64,000 nt of DNA from Antedon mediterranea (Eukaryota; Echinodermata; Crinoidea; Comatulida; Antedonidae): the NCBI RefSeq assembly GCF_964355755.1, contig NC_092678.1, forward strand, positions 17,520,922 through 17,584,921. Direction: 5' to 3'. Made by a program: the position numbers and the translations under genes. Below the pieces are notes generated by a model, which worked only from the letters and a program-made list of their open reading frames with translations, was not told where the DNA came from and did not search any database. Below are positions 37,501-52,500 of the stretch, in pieces. Position 1 is the stretch's first letter. Each line of letters starts with the position of its first letter.

Positions 37501-40500
37501 TAACGCTAATAATAACAATTATTAATTCATAGTTATGCTTTATAGCTTTTTGAGGTTTTTTTTCGTGCACTTAGAAGAACTTATTTAAAGTGCATTTTAA
37601 GTATTGTTTTTCTTCTAGATTATTTCAGTCATCACAATAGTTAATGTTTGTTTTATTTGGAGGTTCAGACTTAAACACAAAATACAAAAATGTATAAAGT
37701 GCACTATGCTGTGTGAAATAAAACTGAAACTGAATGTACGTACCACCACATTAGCTAACCGATGCGCCCTCATTATGACGTTTTTTATAAGAGAAAGATA
37801 CAAACCATGTGTTGCGCGTGCGAATAAAGAACAAGTGCAGCTATTCCACCGTACGGAGGGAAAGATAACCAATGCCTCTCATAATAACATTATTTTTCAT
37901 TTAATAATATTTACTAATAATGATAATAACAACTAGATTTGAACTATGGACGAGTTAGGTTATCCGCAGCGCAAATGCCACGTGTACGTCAAACTTTAGA
38001 ATATTGCGCACATAAAAACGATTATGCCATTGAAAAAATGTTAGTGTGCTCTCTATTTTGTGTCACGTCTAAGTATATAGAGTATACACTATATATCTGT
38101 ATACGTACTACATACAGTGCAGAATAGGTGAAAATACCAGGACCCGGTTTTTTCAACCAATTTTTACCATGATGATGTCATCAAAATGAAACACGTAGAT
38201 AGCAATTTTGGAAGGAAATTATCTGAGCAACAACATGTCGTGTTGAATAAATTTGGAAACGTAGAATACGGAAGCGCGCTCTTTTAAATGTCATGAACTA
38301 TGACGCAAAATATGAAATTACAACTTTTATAATTGAACTGGCCATATGATGACGTCACAACATCCGATTCGCATAATTTGTACATGATTTCTAGCTTCCA
38401 GAAAACGTTTTAATCATGTGTATCACTTTTTATTCTGAGGAGTTATAATAAATTTAAATTTATTGGAAATGATGAAAACAAGTGATCAAATTTATTCACG
38501 CTTTTGAACATGATGAAGTCATCACAATTTTAAACATTTTAAATCATGCGAAAGATAATTGATTGACCTAGACAATATAAAAAAAATGGTGGGAAAAAAA
38601 ACGAGCGCAAATTGTCCAATTCGACGTGCTCGTATGACTTGATTTTAAGTCGAAATTGTTTGAAAGCTGGTAAAATTACTAGAAACGGCTGGAAAAACAT
38701 AAATCACGCGAAAAAAAATAACATTTACTAATAATGATAATAATAATTATACGAATAGGGCAAAGGGTAAAAAATAAAATAATATGACAATAAGTGTGGT
38801 TATATTACAACGAAAATATACTATTTTCAAAAGTATGATAAACAAGAGAAAGCACTCACAGTGTTGTCAATGATTTCAAACCATCAAAGACGTTTTCTGG
38901 TAATGTAGTTATTTGGTTAAAGGCCACAATCCTGAAAAACGTGAAAAAATTATATAATTAAGTATATATACAGTACCAAAGGATAGTACGATAAAAACAA
39001 ATTATTATTTAAATTTCGAAATACAAACAAAATATAACAACAAATATCTTATTGTGGCAACAGAGGCCATAAACGGCTTATATCTAATAAGGCGTGGCAC
39101 TCCAGCAGTGAAATAATTACAAGGTATATACAAGGACATAATAATACTTGTTTAGTGTTACTTTAGCTCGTATTATCATTATTTGCATGTTTTAGCTGTT
39201 TTTCATTAACTTCTTCTACATGATATATAAATATGTTTTATCTATATTTTACTGTAATCATGTTGTACTATGCATATGATGACATAGATCAATATCTACG
39301 ATACAATACAACCGTTAAATGACGATGATCCATGTGTTCTGCTATATTTTTCGTTATGGCCGCCGATGGTGCTACAGTAACTGAATTAAATAGTCTTGAG
39401 TTCGCATAAACAATGCCAAAATAGAAAAACTCAAAAAGAGCAAAAAGAAAGATATTACATTTGAACGTATTACGCATGAAACAGACATATTTCATTGAAG
39501 TATTAATTCCTAAAATAAAATAATTGTTTTTATGAGGAAAAGAGTTAAACTGACGTTTTCATGAGAGGAAGATAATTATAATATTTGTTCCTCATGCAAA
39601 ATAAGCTTATTACAACACTATTACACTAAAGCACAAAGTTACACTTAACTGTGCTTTAAAATAAACATAATTAAAAGCATTACACAGTATAGGCCTAATA
39701 GTTCACCGAATAAAAATTTCTGATTTGTCCAAATATCTTTAAAAAAAATCTGACAAATATAAACATGAAGAAATAAAAAACAATGTCGTTAATATACATC
39801 AGACTTAAGAATAATGACATCAATTTTCGATAATCATAAGGACGAGTTCTCGAATGATTCTCTCATTTGTGCCGATGGAATTGATATTTCCTAAGTTTAC
39901 CTAACTACGGAGGAATAGATGCCTCAAATAATAACGTTTTCATGAGAGGAAGATATATAGCATTTGTTCCCCGTCAACACTATTTCAAATCCCATGAATC
40001 GAAACAATATGTCGAGTGTGCCTATTCCTTCTTGTTCTTATTCCTCTTGAGAGGAAGATATATAACATTTGTTCCGCGTGCAAAATAAGCTTATAACACT
40101 ATTGTAGATTATACGTGAATCGAAACAATTATGTCGAGTGTGCCGATTCCTTCTTGTTTTACTGTGGACAACCGCATAGAGAAACTTTAACATTAACGCC
40201 ATGCGTCTGGATTGTCTGTGATTTTAAACGATTGTCAATGCTATCTCGACATATGACAATTATTTCAATTTGGTAATACAGAATCTCAAATGTATCACAT
40301 GTGGTTCTTGTATCATTAGGTTAAGAATAAACATTTATAATAATTATATAATTTATCATTTAATAAAACATACCAGTTATACAACAAACTACGTACATGA
40401 GCTCGAGCTTGTGTTAAATTAGTACATATTTTTTATCATTTATATTAAGAATACATTAATCATAATGTTTAATGATGCTGTATTATCGAATTTTAATGTT

Positions 40501-43500
40501 ACTGGAGAAATCGAGATAGAATACCGATAATCAGGTGTGTTAGACCAGAATACGTTACTCCTGCTTAAAATGGAGGTCTTTGCTTTCACCACGTTCTGAA
40601 ATGTGCCTGTAAGATTATGTTAGGCAAAAACAATACCGTGTATACCTAATAGCGGCCTGGTGAGACCTATGTATTGCCTTCGCTAAATCCTTTCTTAAAC
40701 TTGTTCCCACTTATACCTTTTAGAGGAATGTTATCCATAGATATAACCCTAATATACTGCTGATTGGATTCCTCATTTCATAATTGTAACACAATGTGTC
40801 ATAAGAACTGTTCGTTATACCTTGGTAGTATGTGGTGAAATTAATTAAAGAATTATATGATTTGTAAATATTTTAAACAAAGTGCAGCACAGTGTGACGT
40901 ATTGTCTGCTACAATATCTAATGATTACACATTTTTAATAATTGTGTAATTTCTCATTTAATAAAACATACCAGGTTTAATAACAAATTACCGTATTAAA
41001 CGTACAAATCAAAGTATAAAAACAATAAGTATATACAGAACCAACGGAAATTACGATACAAACGTATCTATTTTATTAATTTCGAAATACAAAGAAAAAA
41101 TAACAACAAAATATCTATATTGTGCCGGCCAACAGAGGCCAAAAAAGGCTTATGTCCAATTAGGCGTGTCACTCTGACAGTGAAACAATTACAAGGTATA
41201 ATTGATATAATACTAATTTAATGTTACTTTATCTCGTAGTATCATTATTTGCATGTTTTAGCTGTTTTTCATTAACTGTCTTTGCATGATTATAACAATG
41301 TTTTATCTAGATTGACTGTAATCATGTTGTACTTTCCATATCATGATTTCTAGATGTAGATCAATATCTACGATACAATACAACCGTTAAATGACGATGA
41401 TCCATGTATTCTGCTATATTTTTATTTTTCATTATGGCCGCCGATGGTGCTACAGTAACTGAATTAAAGAGTCTTGTTCGCAAACAATACCAAAATAGAA
41501 AAAATTAAAAAGAGTAAAAGAAAGATATTACGTTTGGACGTATCACACATGAAACAGACATATTCCGTAGAAGTAGTAATTCCTAAAATAAAATAATTGT
41601 TTTTATGAGGCATAGAGTTAAACTGACGTTTTCATGAGAAGAAAATATATAATATTTGTTCTACGTGCACAATAAGCTTATTACAACAATATTGCAGATT
41701 ATACGTACGGTGAATCGGTGACGAGTCGGAGACGAACCGAACGGATCATCCAGGATTTCTGAAAAATCTGGCCTAGTGCGCACACTTTGCGCAGCATTGT
41801 ACGAAGGCGTGTCTATATTTGTTTTCGTATCTAATTTTGGCTTTCAAAAATGGTAGCGCAAAGCAATCGCTAATCCCGGATCCACCCGCCGGAATATTTT
41901 GACATAAAATGATGGAGGTTCAGACGTTCTGTGGTACATTTAATTTGTATTATTTGTATGTTCCTTCTTTAAACTTCATCGTAATTTCAAATATAATAAT
42001 ATCAATAAAGTAGTATTGTTTACTTAGAAGTGTGTAAGTTATCCAGCACTGAAGAAAACAAACTCAATTCAAACTTAATTATTAAAGCTAAGTGTGTTAA
42101 TTAATGAGATGTAAAGCTGATGAGCTGATTTTAGCATGAGGAAGTGAAAATATGGAGGGAGGGGAAAATATAAAATGTAGAGACACAGACATCATCTAAC
42201 AAGCAAGCTATTACTGACCCAATGTGAAGGCAGATATCAAGAATTGTTTGACGGGATGTTCCTGCTCCCAAATTATTGTGGTCCCTTTATTTATAAATTT
42301 GAAAAGCAGAACAAAGAGGAGAAGGTGTATTTTTGTTTGTTGCCAGATGCCTATAACTCTAGTTCAAATTTTAAGTTAAGTTTATCTTACGGACGGATAA
42401 CGCTAATAATGTACGTACCACCATATTAGGTAACCGATACGCCTCAATTATGACGTTAGTAGAGGAAGATACAAACCATTTGTTGGGCGTGCGAATAAAG
42501 AACAAGTGATATTCCACCGTACTGAAGGAAAGATGACCAATGCCTCTCATAATAACATTATTTTTCTTTTAATAGCATTTACTATTAATGATAATAATAA
42601 TTTACTTTAAAACAAACGAATAACAAGTAGGCCTATAATTACACACAATACAACTACATACAGGAGCTTTGCGTTAAAATAAAGGTTTAGGGATCAATCA
42701 TAATCAAACAAAAACCGGCATGTTATATTATTTTATTTTTAGATAAATATTCTATCTTTTCAAAGAGTAAAACATGATGTGACAATAAGTGTGGTTATAT
42801 TACAACGAAAATATACTATTTTCAAAAGTATGATAAACAAGAGAAAGCACTCACAGTTCTGCCAATGATGTCAAGCCATGAAACACATTTGCTGGTAATG
42901 TTGTTATTTGGTTACTGTACAAATACCTGAAAACCGTGAAAAAATGGAATCAATAATTATATATACAGTACCAAAGGATAGTACGATAACAAAATATCTA
43001 TTGTATTAATTTTTAAATACAAACAAAAAATAACAACATATATCAGCTATATTGTGCCAACTGAGGCCAAATAGGTTTCTGTCCGGTGAGGCGTGTCTAT
43101 TTTTGTTTTCGTATCTAATTTTGGCTTTAAAAACATGTCAGCCCAAAACAATCGCTACCCCTGGATCCGCTTCCGTCGGAATATTTTTGATATACAATGA
43201 TAGAGGTTCAGACGTTCTGTGGTACATTTAAATTGTATTATTTGTATGTTCCCTTTAAATGTCATCTTAATTTCAAATATAACAAATCAATAAAGTATTA
43301 TTGTTTACTTAGAAGTGTGCCATTAAATGACGTTGATCCATCATGTAATATCCTATATTTTTATTATTTTTCATTATGGCCGCCGGTGGTGCTACATTAA
43401 CTGAATTAAAGAGTCTTGTTCGCAAACATTACCAAAATAGAGAAACTCAAAAAGAGCAAAGAGAAAGATATTACATTTGAACGTATACACATGAAATATT

Positions 43501-46500
43501 CTGTAGAAGTATTAATTCCTAAAACAAAATCATTTTTTTTATGAGGCATAGAGTTAAACTGAGAAGAAACTATATAATATTTGTTCCACGTGCACAATAA
43601 GCTTATTACAACACTATTGCAGATTTTGTGAATCAGTGCCGAGTCGGTGACAAACCAAACGGATCATCCAGGATTTCTGGAAAAATCTGGCCAATTGCGC
43701 ATCCTTTGCGCAGCATTGTACGGAGGCCTGTCTATTTTTGTTTTCGTATCTAATTTTGGCTTTAAAAACATGTCAGCCCAAAGCAATCGCTACCCCTGGA
43801 TCCGCCCCGTCGGAATATTGTTGATATAAAATGATAGAGGTTCAGACGTTCTGTGGTACATTTAAATTGTATTATTTGTATGTTCCCTCTTTAAACTTCA
43901 TCTTAATTTCAAATAGAATAACATCAATAAATTAATATTGTTTACTTAGAAGTATGCCAGTTATTCAGCACTAAAGAAAACAAAATCAGAAAAAAATTAA
44001 ACACATGCGACAACGTTTTTTTAACATTATTAACGCTAAATGTGTTAATTAATGAGATTAATTAGTTAATTAATGCTGATTTTAGCATGAGGAAGTGAAA
44101 ATATGGAGGGAGGGGAAAATATAAAATGTAGAGACACAGATATCAGCTAACAAGCAAGCTATTACTGACCCAATGTGAAGGCAGAAATCAAGAGTTGTTT
44201 GACGGGATGTTCCTGCTCCCAAATTATTGTGGCAAAAATAGAAAAACTAATAGAAAAGCAAAAAGGAAGATAGTACGCCTGAACGTAGTATACATGGAAC
44301 AGACAGATACCGTACAAGTGTTCATTTATAAAGGGTCAAACTGTGCCTGGAAATAAACATAATTACTGAACCATGGCCGGTTGAATGACAACATTATTTC
44401 CACCATATACAATTTTTATACGGAACTAACGAATTTGACAAAAACAAATATGACGAATATAAACACGAACAAAGGAAAACAAAATACATCAGATTTATGA
44501 ATAACGACGTTAATTTCCGATAATTATAATTAATTAAATCTCAATTTTATAGAAATCAAACAAGGCCATATAGATGCCTGCAGTCGCGTGCTCAAGTTTG
44601 TGTTTACCAACCGACCGCCCAACCGACCGACCGACCGACCGACCAACCGACCGAAATTGCTGAACATGTTTAAAAATGTTGAAAATGTTTAAAAACATTT
44701 ATTTTTTTTAATTTACACGTGCGTTGCCTGTCACTTTTGACGTGCTCGTATAACGTAATTTCGAGTTAAAAAGTGAATAAAATATGATGATATTATTAAA
44801 AGAAAGGTTGTAAAACAGAAATCGGACAAAAAGAGTGCATATTAACATTTAACGCGCAATGCGTGTGCAAAAATCTGCGCACTCATGGCAATTTTTTTAA
44901 ACGCTTAAAATTGCCTGAACGTACTCTTATATAGTCGAAAATCAATTTTGACAATTTTGAAAAGGTTAAGTGCGCGTACGCATGCGTTACATGCGCTACG
45001 CACGTAATTGTATTGCCATGATGATTTATGCCCTGAAATTTATGAGTACCAACTTTTATTTAATTGTGATTTATGCTTGTAAAGGTATGATGACAAACGT
45101 GATTTCATTAAATCGTGCGTAGACCGCGTAATTTTTGATTACGCACCGTGAAAACATAAAAACAAAGATTCCTGGCCATAAGGAATATACTGTGAAAACT
45201 TGACTGTGTAAATAGGTTAACTGCACACTACAAAGTTGTGGATGAGAGTTTTGTGTAATGGATATGTATCCAGCCTCTCACAGTTGAGATCGCAGATTCA
45301 ATTCCCGCATTGGATCTTACTTTTTTCATCATCCTTATTATTATTTTTTTAAATATTTTACTATTATTATTCATTATTATAATTAATAATATTTTATTTT
45401 AAATTTTACTTTTTTACTATGAAGCTAACATTACGTTAAGTCTGCTCAGTACCAGATCGCCGGCGTTTGAAAATTGTCTCCTTTCTCTTAAGCCAGTATA
45501 ATTCTTCTACATAATTTTCTATGATTTATTTGTGTGTGTTAGTGCTGTATTTGATTTGGCTAATTGCACTACAACTTTGTGAATGTGAGTATTATTTTAC
45601 CCTGACCATTCAAAATGTAAACACAATTATATGATGAGTCAGCTGAGCTTTCGTGGTCTGAGCTTTCGTGACACCCGTATGTCAGCGGACAAAATTGTGA
45701 CCATAAAATAATTTATCTGCATTGTACTGTTAGTGTGTATTACGTGTCAGTGAAAATTAAAGAGGGTCGATAATGGTGCAAACATTAAAATATTAAAATT
45801 AAAATACAAAGTTTATCAATTGAGTACGTAGAACTAAAGATCCGAAGCCTAGTTGGTTGGAACTTGTTCCGCCAGAGATGGTTCCTGTCAAGTTAAAACT
45901 ATTAAACACGTCACAGGTATGGCGTTGAAAAATGTGGAAGACGCGTCAAACTTCGAAGGAAAAAATTCAACTCTCCAATGCCATCTGTTATTTTTGGTAA
46001 AGCTCACTCACTCAAAAACAAGTTTTTGGCTGCAAATGCCAGTATTCGAATACAGGGACAGTTGCCTTATGACGCTCACTGAAACTTGGCTAAATGAATC
46101 TGTTTCGGATCATGTATCAACAAATTATTCTTGTAATCTGGAATTATTAACAGTTGCTCTTCGTCCCTTTTACTTGACAGGTTCTAGTCACCATTATCTA
46201 GGACTATGTGGTGCAATTAATTAAAGAATTATATGATTTGTAAATATTTTAGACAAAGTTCAACACAGTGTGACGTATTGTCTGCTACAATATCTAATGA
46301 TTACACATTTTTAATAATTATGTAATTTCTCATTTAATAAAACATACCACTTAATAATAGCAAATTACCGTATTAAACGTACAAATCAAAGTATAAAAAC
46401 AATAAGTATATACAGTACCAACGGAAATTACGATAAAAAAGTATCTATTTTATTAATTTCGAAATACAAAGAAAAAATAACAACAAAATATCTATATTGT

Positions 46501-49500
46501 GCCAACAGAGGCCAAAAAGGCTTATGTCCAGTTAGGCGTGTCACTCTGACAGTGAAACAATTACAAGGTATAATTGATATAATACTAATTTAATGTTACT
46601 TTATCTCGTATTATCATTATTTGCATGTTTTAGCTGTTTTTCATTAACTGTCTTTGCATGATTATAACAATGTTTTATCTAGATTGACTGTAATACGGTT
46701 GTACTTTCCATATCATATGATTTCTAGATGTAGATCAATATCTACGATACAATACAACCGTTAAATGACGATGATCCATGTATTCTGCTATATTTTTATA
46801 TTTCCCTATGGCCGCCGATGGTGCTACAGTAACTGAATTAAAGAGTCTTGTTCGCAAACAATACCAAAATAGAAAACTCAAAAAGAGTAAAAGAAAGATA
46901 TTACGTTTGGACGTATCACACATGAAACAGACATATTCCGTAGAAGTATTAATTCCTAAAATAAAATAATTGTTTTTATGAGGCATAGAGTTAAACTGAC
47001 GTTTTCATGAGAAGAAAATATATAAGATTTGTTCTACGTGCACAAGAAGCTTATTACAACACTATTGCAGATTATACGTGAAACGGTGACGAGTCGGAGA
47101 CGAACCGAACGGATCATCCAGAATTTCTAAAAAATCTGGCTAAGTGCGCACACTTTGCGCAGCATTGTACAGAGGCGTGTCTATTTTTGTTTTCGTATCT
47201 AATTTTGGCTTTCAAAAATGGTAGCGCAAAGCAATCGCTACCCCTGGATCCGCTCCGTCGGAATATTGTTGATATAAAATGATGGAGGTTAAGACGTTCT
47301 GTGGTACATGTAAATTGTATTATTTGTATGTTCCCTGTAAACTTCATCTTAATTTCAAATATAATAATATCAATAAAGTAATATTGTTTACTTAGAAGTG
47401 TGCCAGTTATCCAGCATTGAAGAAAACAAAATCGGACAAAATTTAACGCATGTGACCACTTTTTTTTAAACATTATTAAAGCTAATTGTGGTAATTATTG
47501 AGATGTAAAGCACATTGGCTGATTTTAGCATGAGGAAGTATTATGGAGGGAGGGGAAACATAAAGTGTAGACACAGATATCACCTCACACGCAAGCTATT
47601 ACTGAACCAGTGTGAAGGCAGAAATCAAGAGACTAGTTGTTTGACGGGATGTTCCTGCTCCCCAATTATTGTGATCCCTTTATTTATAGAACTTGAAAAG
47701 CAGAAAAAAGAGGAGAAGGTGTATGTTTGTTTATTGCCAGATGCCTATAACGCTGGTTCAAATTTTAACTTAAGTTTATCTTATGGACGGATAACGCTAA
47801 TATTGTACGTACCACCACATTAGGTAACCGATGCGCCCCCATTAACACATGCGAATAAAGAACAAGTGCTATTCCACTGTACGGAGGGATAGCTACCCGG
47901 TGCCTCTCATAATAATATTATTTTACATTCAATAACATATACTAATAATGATAATAATAATTTACTCTAAAAACAAACGAATACCAGTATGCCTATCACT
48001 ACACACAATACAACTACATACAGGAGCTTGTGTTAAAATAAAGGTTTAGTGATCAATCATAATCAAACAAAAAGAGGAAAATTATATTATTTGAGTTTTG
48101 GATGAATATTTTGTCTTTGGAAAGGATAAAAAATGATGTGACAATAAGTGTGGTTATACAACGAAAATACTATTTTCAAAAGTATGATAAACAAGAGAAA
48201 GCACTCACAGGTTTGTCAATGATGTCAAACCATCAAACACGTTTGCTGGTATTGTAGTCATTTGATTACTGGACAAGTACCTGAAAGTAGTGAAAAAAAA
48301 GCAACACATAATTAAATGTATAGTATGCATACCAAGGGATGGTACGATCAAGAATTATTGTATTAATTAACTAGCAGTGTTAGAAAATTAATAATAATAC
48401 CAGTTGATGTTACTTTCGCCCTTATATCTTTACTTACATGTATATACATTATTACTGCTTTTGCTTTATTTATGTTTTACCGAAAAATACTGTAATCGTG
48501 TTGTAATTACCGTATTAATATGATTCGTGGATTGGATCAATAGTTTTATTACAAACACCCATATTATTAAATGATGACGATCCATGTATTGAATACATGG
48601 ATCGTCATCATTTAATAATATGGGTGTTTGTAACAATTCTGCTATTTTATATTTCATTATGGCATAATTAACGTATTATATACATGGAACAGACAGATAC
48701 CGTACACGTGTTAATTTCTAAAGTGTTAAACTGTGCCTGGAAATAAACATAATTACTGAACCCTGGTTGAATGACATAATTTTCACCTGATACAATTTTC
48801 TGCGGAACAAACGAATTTGACAAAACAAATCTGACGAATATAACCACTAACTAACGGGTACTCCGAGAGTACAAACCTCTGACTACTGTAAAATTCCCCT
48901 ACATAAAATGTCCCTGGAAAAATAAATTAAATTAGTTTTTATTAGTTCTAAGTGTAAATAGGTTAAATGCACACTACAAAGTTGTGGATGAGAGTTTGGT
49001 GTAATGGATATGTATCCAGCCTCTCACAGTTGAGATCGCACATTCAATTCCCGCATTGGATCTTACTTTTTTCATCATCCTTATTATTATTTTTTTTAAT
49101 ATTTTACTATTATTATTCATTATTATAATTAATAATATTTTATTTTAAATTTTACTTTTTTACTACGAAGCTAACATTACGTTAAGTCTGCTCAGTACCA
49201 GATCGCCGGCGTTTGAAAATTGTCTCCTTTCTTTTAAGCCAGTATAATTCTTCTACATAATTTTCTATGATTTATTTGTGTGTGTTAGTGCTGTATTGAT
49301 TTGGCTAATTGCACTACAACTTTGTGAATGTGAGTATTATTTTACCCTGACCATTCAAAATGTAAACACAATTATATGATGAGTCATTGATTTTGGTTAG
49401 AATATGATAAAAACTGTGAGCTCTAGGCAGTAAAATAGTTTTTTGTTAGATGTGACCTTGACCTACGACCTTTCCCCCTCAAAATCGAACTCGTCCGAGC

Positions 49501-52500
49501 TTTTGGAAAATAGGTCATTGTGTCCAAATTTGGCCATATACGGATGAAAAATGTGGCCTCCAGGCTGTTCACATGATTCTCTCATTCAAGCCGATGAAAT
49601 AGATACATCATAAGTTCACCTTACTACGGAAAGATACGTACCACACTACATTAGATAACAGGTTCCTCTCATAATAAGGTGTTCATAAGAGGAAGATATG
49701 AACAAAATATTTAATAATATTGTTCCGCGTGCGTACAATAAACTTTTTACAACATTATTGCAGATTATACGTGAATGTCGAGCATTTCTTTCCGCGTAGA
49801 CAAGTATGTAGAGAAACTTGAACATTCTTGAACAATCTTGAAGTTGACATCGGATTGGATAATTGTAAGGATGAGTTTCCAGAATCTGGTTAAAATCGCA
49901 TTTTACAAAATGCAACGTTAGGCAAACGTTTTTACCTTCGGATTGAGGAAAGAAAGCGAAATCAGTGTCTACAAGAAATATCAGGGTCCAAAACAATATC
50001 AACACGGAAGCGACAGCAGTATTCATCGTATTCAAGCTAAGTACAGTACAACAAATAATCACTATAGGTCAGCAGTCACATTTGACAATTGCGGAAAACC
50101 TGACCACAAACAACATTGCAGAACAATATCGAGTACGAGTACCCGACCCAGTAGATATTCTATATATAATATATTGTTAATTTCCGGGTGAAATTGTTTC
50201 TTTTTTTGTGTTTTTGCATGATTTGTATATGGATGTACTAACCGAAATAAAGAAAATGAATGGGTGAATAGTGTACCGTCATTTTACAAGTTATATTATT
50301 GGCCTAATACAACATCATGGTATTTAGAAACAGTTAAACAATTAACAATGATTTACTTACAATTGTAAAGCTTTTACATTTTTACCAGTAAGGACAAAAA
50401 TGAGAATAAACACTTACAGTGTAACCAATGATGTCAAACCAACAAATGTATTTTCATACAATGTAGTAATGTTGTTACTTTTTAAATTCCTTAAAAATAA
50501 AAACGTGAATACTTGGTAAAATAACAGTTCACGAGTTGAGGTTTTCTTCGTTCGGGAAAACAGTTACAGTTTGGTGTGTATGTTAGCGGAAAAAATAGTG
50601 ACCGTAAAATAATGTATCTGTATTGTACATGTACTGTTAGTGTGTATTACATATCAGTGAAAAATAAAGAGGGTCGATAACGGTACAAACGTTAATATGG
50701 TATTACAATTAAAATACAAAGTTTATCGATAGAGTACGTAGAACTAAAGATCTGAAGCCTAGTTGGTCGGAACTTGTTCCGGCAGAAATGGTTCCTGATC
50801 AACTTAAAACTAATAAACACGTCACAGGAGGAAGCGTTGAAAAATGTGAAAGACGCGTCAAACTTCGAAGGAAAATATTCAACTCGCCAATGCCATCTGT
50901 TATTTTTGGTAATGCTCACTCACTTAAAAACAAGTTTAGTGAATTGACTGCAAATGGCAGTATTCGAATACAGGGACAGTTGCCTTATGGCGCTCACTGA
51001 AACTTGGCTAAAAGAATCTGTGTCGGATCTTGGATCAACAAATTTTTCTTGTAATCTGGAATTATTAACAGTTGCTCTTCGTTCCTTTTACTCGCCAAGG
51101 GAATTCTAGCAGGTTCTATAGTAATCTTTATCTATAGGCCTATACACCCGAAAGAATATTTCAAAGTAACTTGTGCTAAAGTCGCTGAGATAGACACATA
51201 AGCTACAAATCTCCAGATTCAATAAAGCTAGGTGATTTCCACAAAGGATCCCATAAAGAGCTTACAAAGGTAATTCCACACCTTTATCAATATGTAAACG
51301 TTGCTTGATAATTATGTGCTATGGATATGTTAAAAATGCTTATACAGCTAAAAGATGTCCAAACATTGAGCGGTCAGATCACAAAATGATACAACATGAT
51401 CCCAAGCTATAGTTTACGAACGAAGGAAGCCTCAAAATGAATTATGATACGCACATATCTTAGTGCCTTTAATTATGATATTCATTAGGCCTACATTGGC
51501 CTGGGTTTACTCACTGTGAACTGTAGTGCTGTTTTTTTTTTATTCTTCAGTTCGATTCTTCCTGTATAGTATTGTTTTATTTATTTAATCTATAGAAGGT
51601 TTATAACCATACGAACGTTAGACTATTGTAAAAAAAAAAATGTTCGATAAACTAAATCATTGGATTTTTGTCTAGATTTGGTAGTTTTTTTAGGTTTACG
51701 AATTAATTTTTCCTTTTGTTAAGGGGGATTGATCGGCTGAATGGGTAATAATTTGTATGATTTAGCTTTGTAATTTATTTGTTATAGGTATAGTCTCTGG
51801 TCTATGTAGCAAGGGCAATATTCTACAATTCAGACTCCACTCAATGAAATTAAGCAAATCTTGTATAGGAATTAATGTTAGATGGTGTGAGATAAAACGA
51901 GAAAATAGACTATGTCAAGTTTGTAACAGGAATGAAATTGAAGATGAGTACCACTTTCTGTTAATGTGTTAATACAACTTAAATTTATCGTTTGATTTCT
52001 TTTGCAAAATACACTAAATTAGGAAAAACATATTTTATATTGTATCCGCTTAAATAATAAAGAATAAATCAAAATTGTTCACGGTCATACCACCATTATA
52101 ACGCTTTACAAACAAACACTTAATCCTTTCCACGTATTAATACTATAGTTTACTAATATTACAATAATTATATTGTAAGACATCAGCAAGTTACCCTGAA
52201 CGTCATGGTATTTAGAAACAGTTAAACCTGCCCTAATTGTATAATCACAATTAACATGATTTACTGACAATTGTAAAAAGCAACCTCAAATTAAATAAAA
52301 TCTTTATTCTTTCCATATATAGAAAATGTACATGGGAAAAATGTTTTCCTCGACAGAAAAATATGGTACGTACTGTAGTACGTCAAGAATAGGTTGTTCG
52401 TTTATATAATCACTAATCTAAGACGGAAAGATAACATTTTAATATATCTTAAAGGCAATTGATAAATAATCAATCCCTTACTATAAGAAGAAACGTAGCA

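Larger units (their letters stand above)
13127..48950. repeat. Array of segmental duplications carrying the LRR exon cassettes
   Basis: The same landmark blocks recur many times in the same orientation. Examples are the small-ORF block (about 19069, 20643, 24064, 26047, 28436, 35500, 39356, 41434, 43376, 46808), the aaccgaacggatcatcca block (about 20955, 26345, 28715, 35812, 41736, 43656, 47104) and the cctattccttcttg block (about 24820, 30145, 34180, 40145). Copy identity runs from near-identical to barely recognisable, so duplication has been repeated over time. LRR exons, a SINE and a DNA transposon sit inside it. Confidence 0.85.

Noticed and set aside
45240-45315. Functional tRNA gene
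   Set aside because: Box A and box B are present but no acceptor-stem cloverleaf could be drawn, and the unit recurs as a SINE.
49646-50191. 138-, 82- and 71-codon frames overlapping on both strands
   Set aside because: No domain, no splice support, AT-rich intron sequence with array-derived segments.
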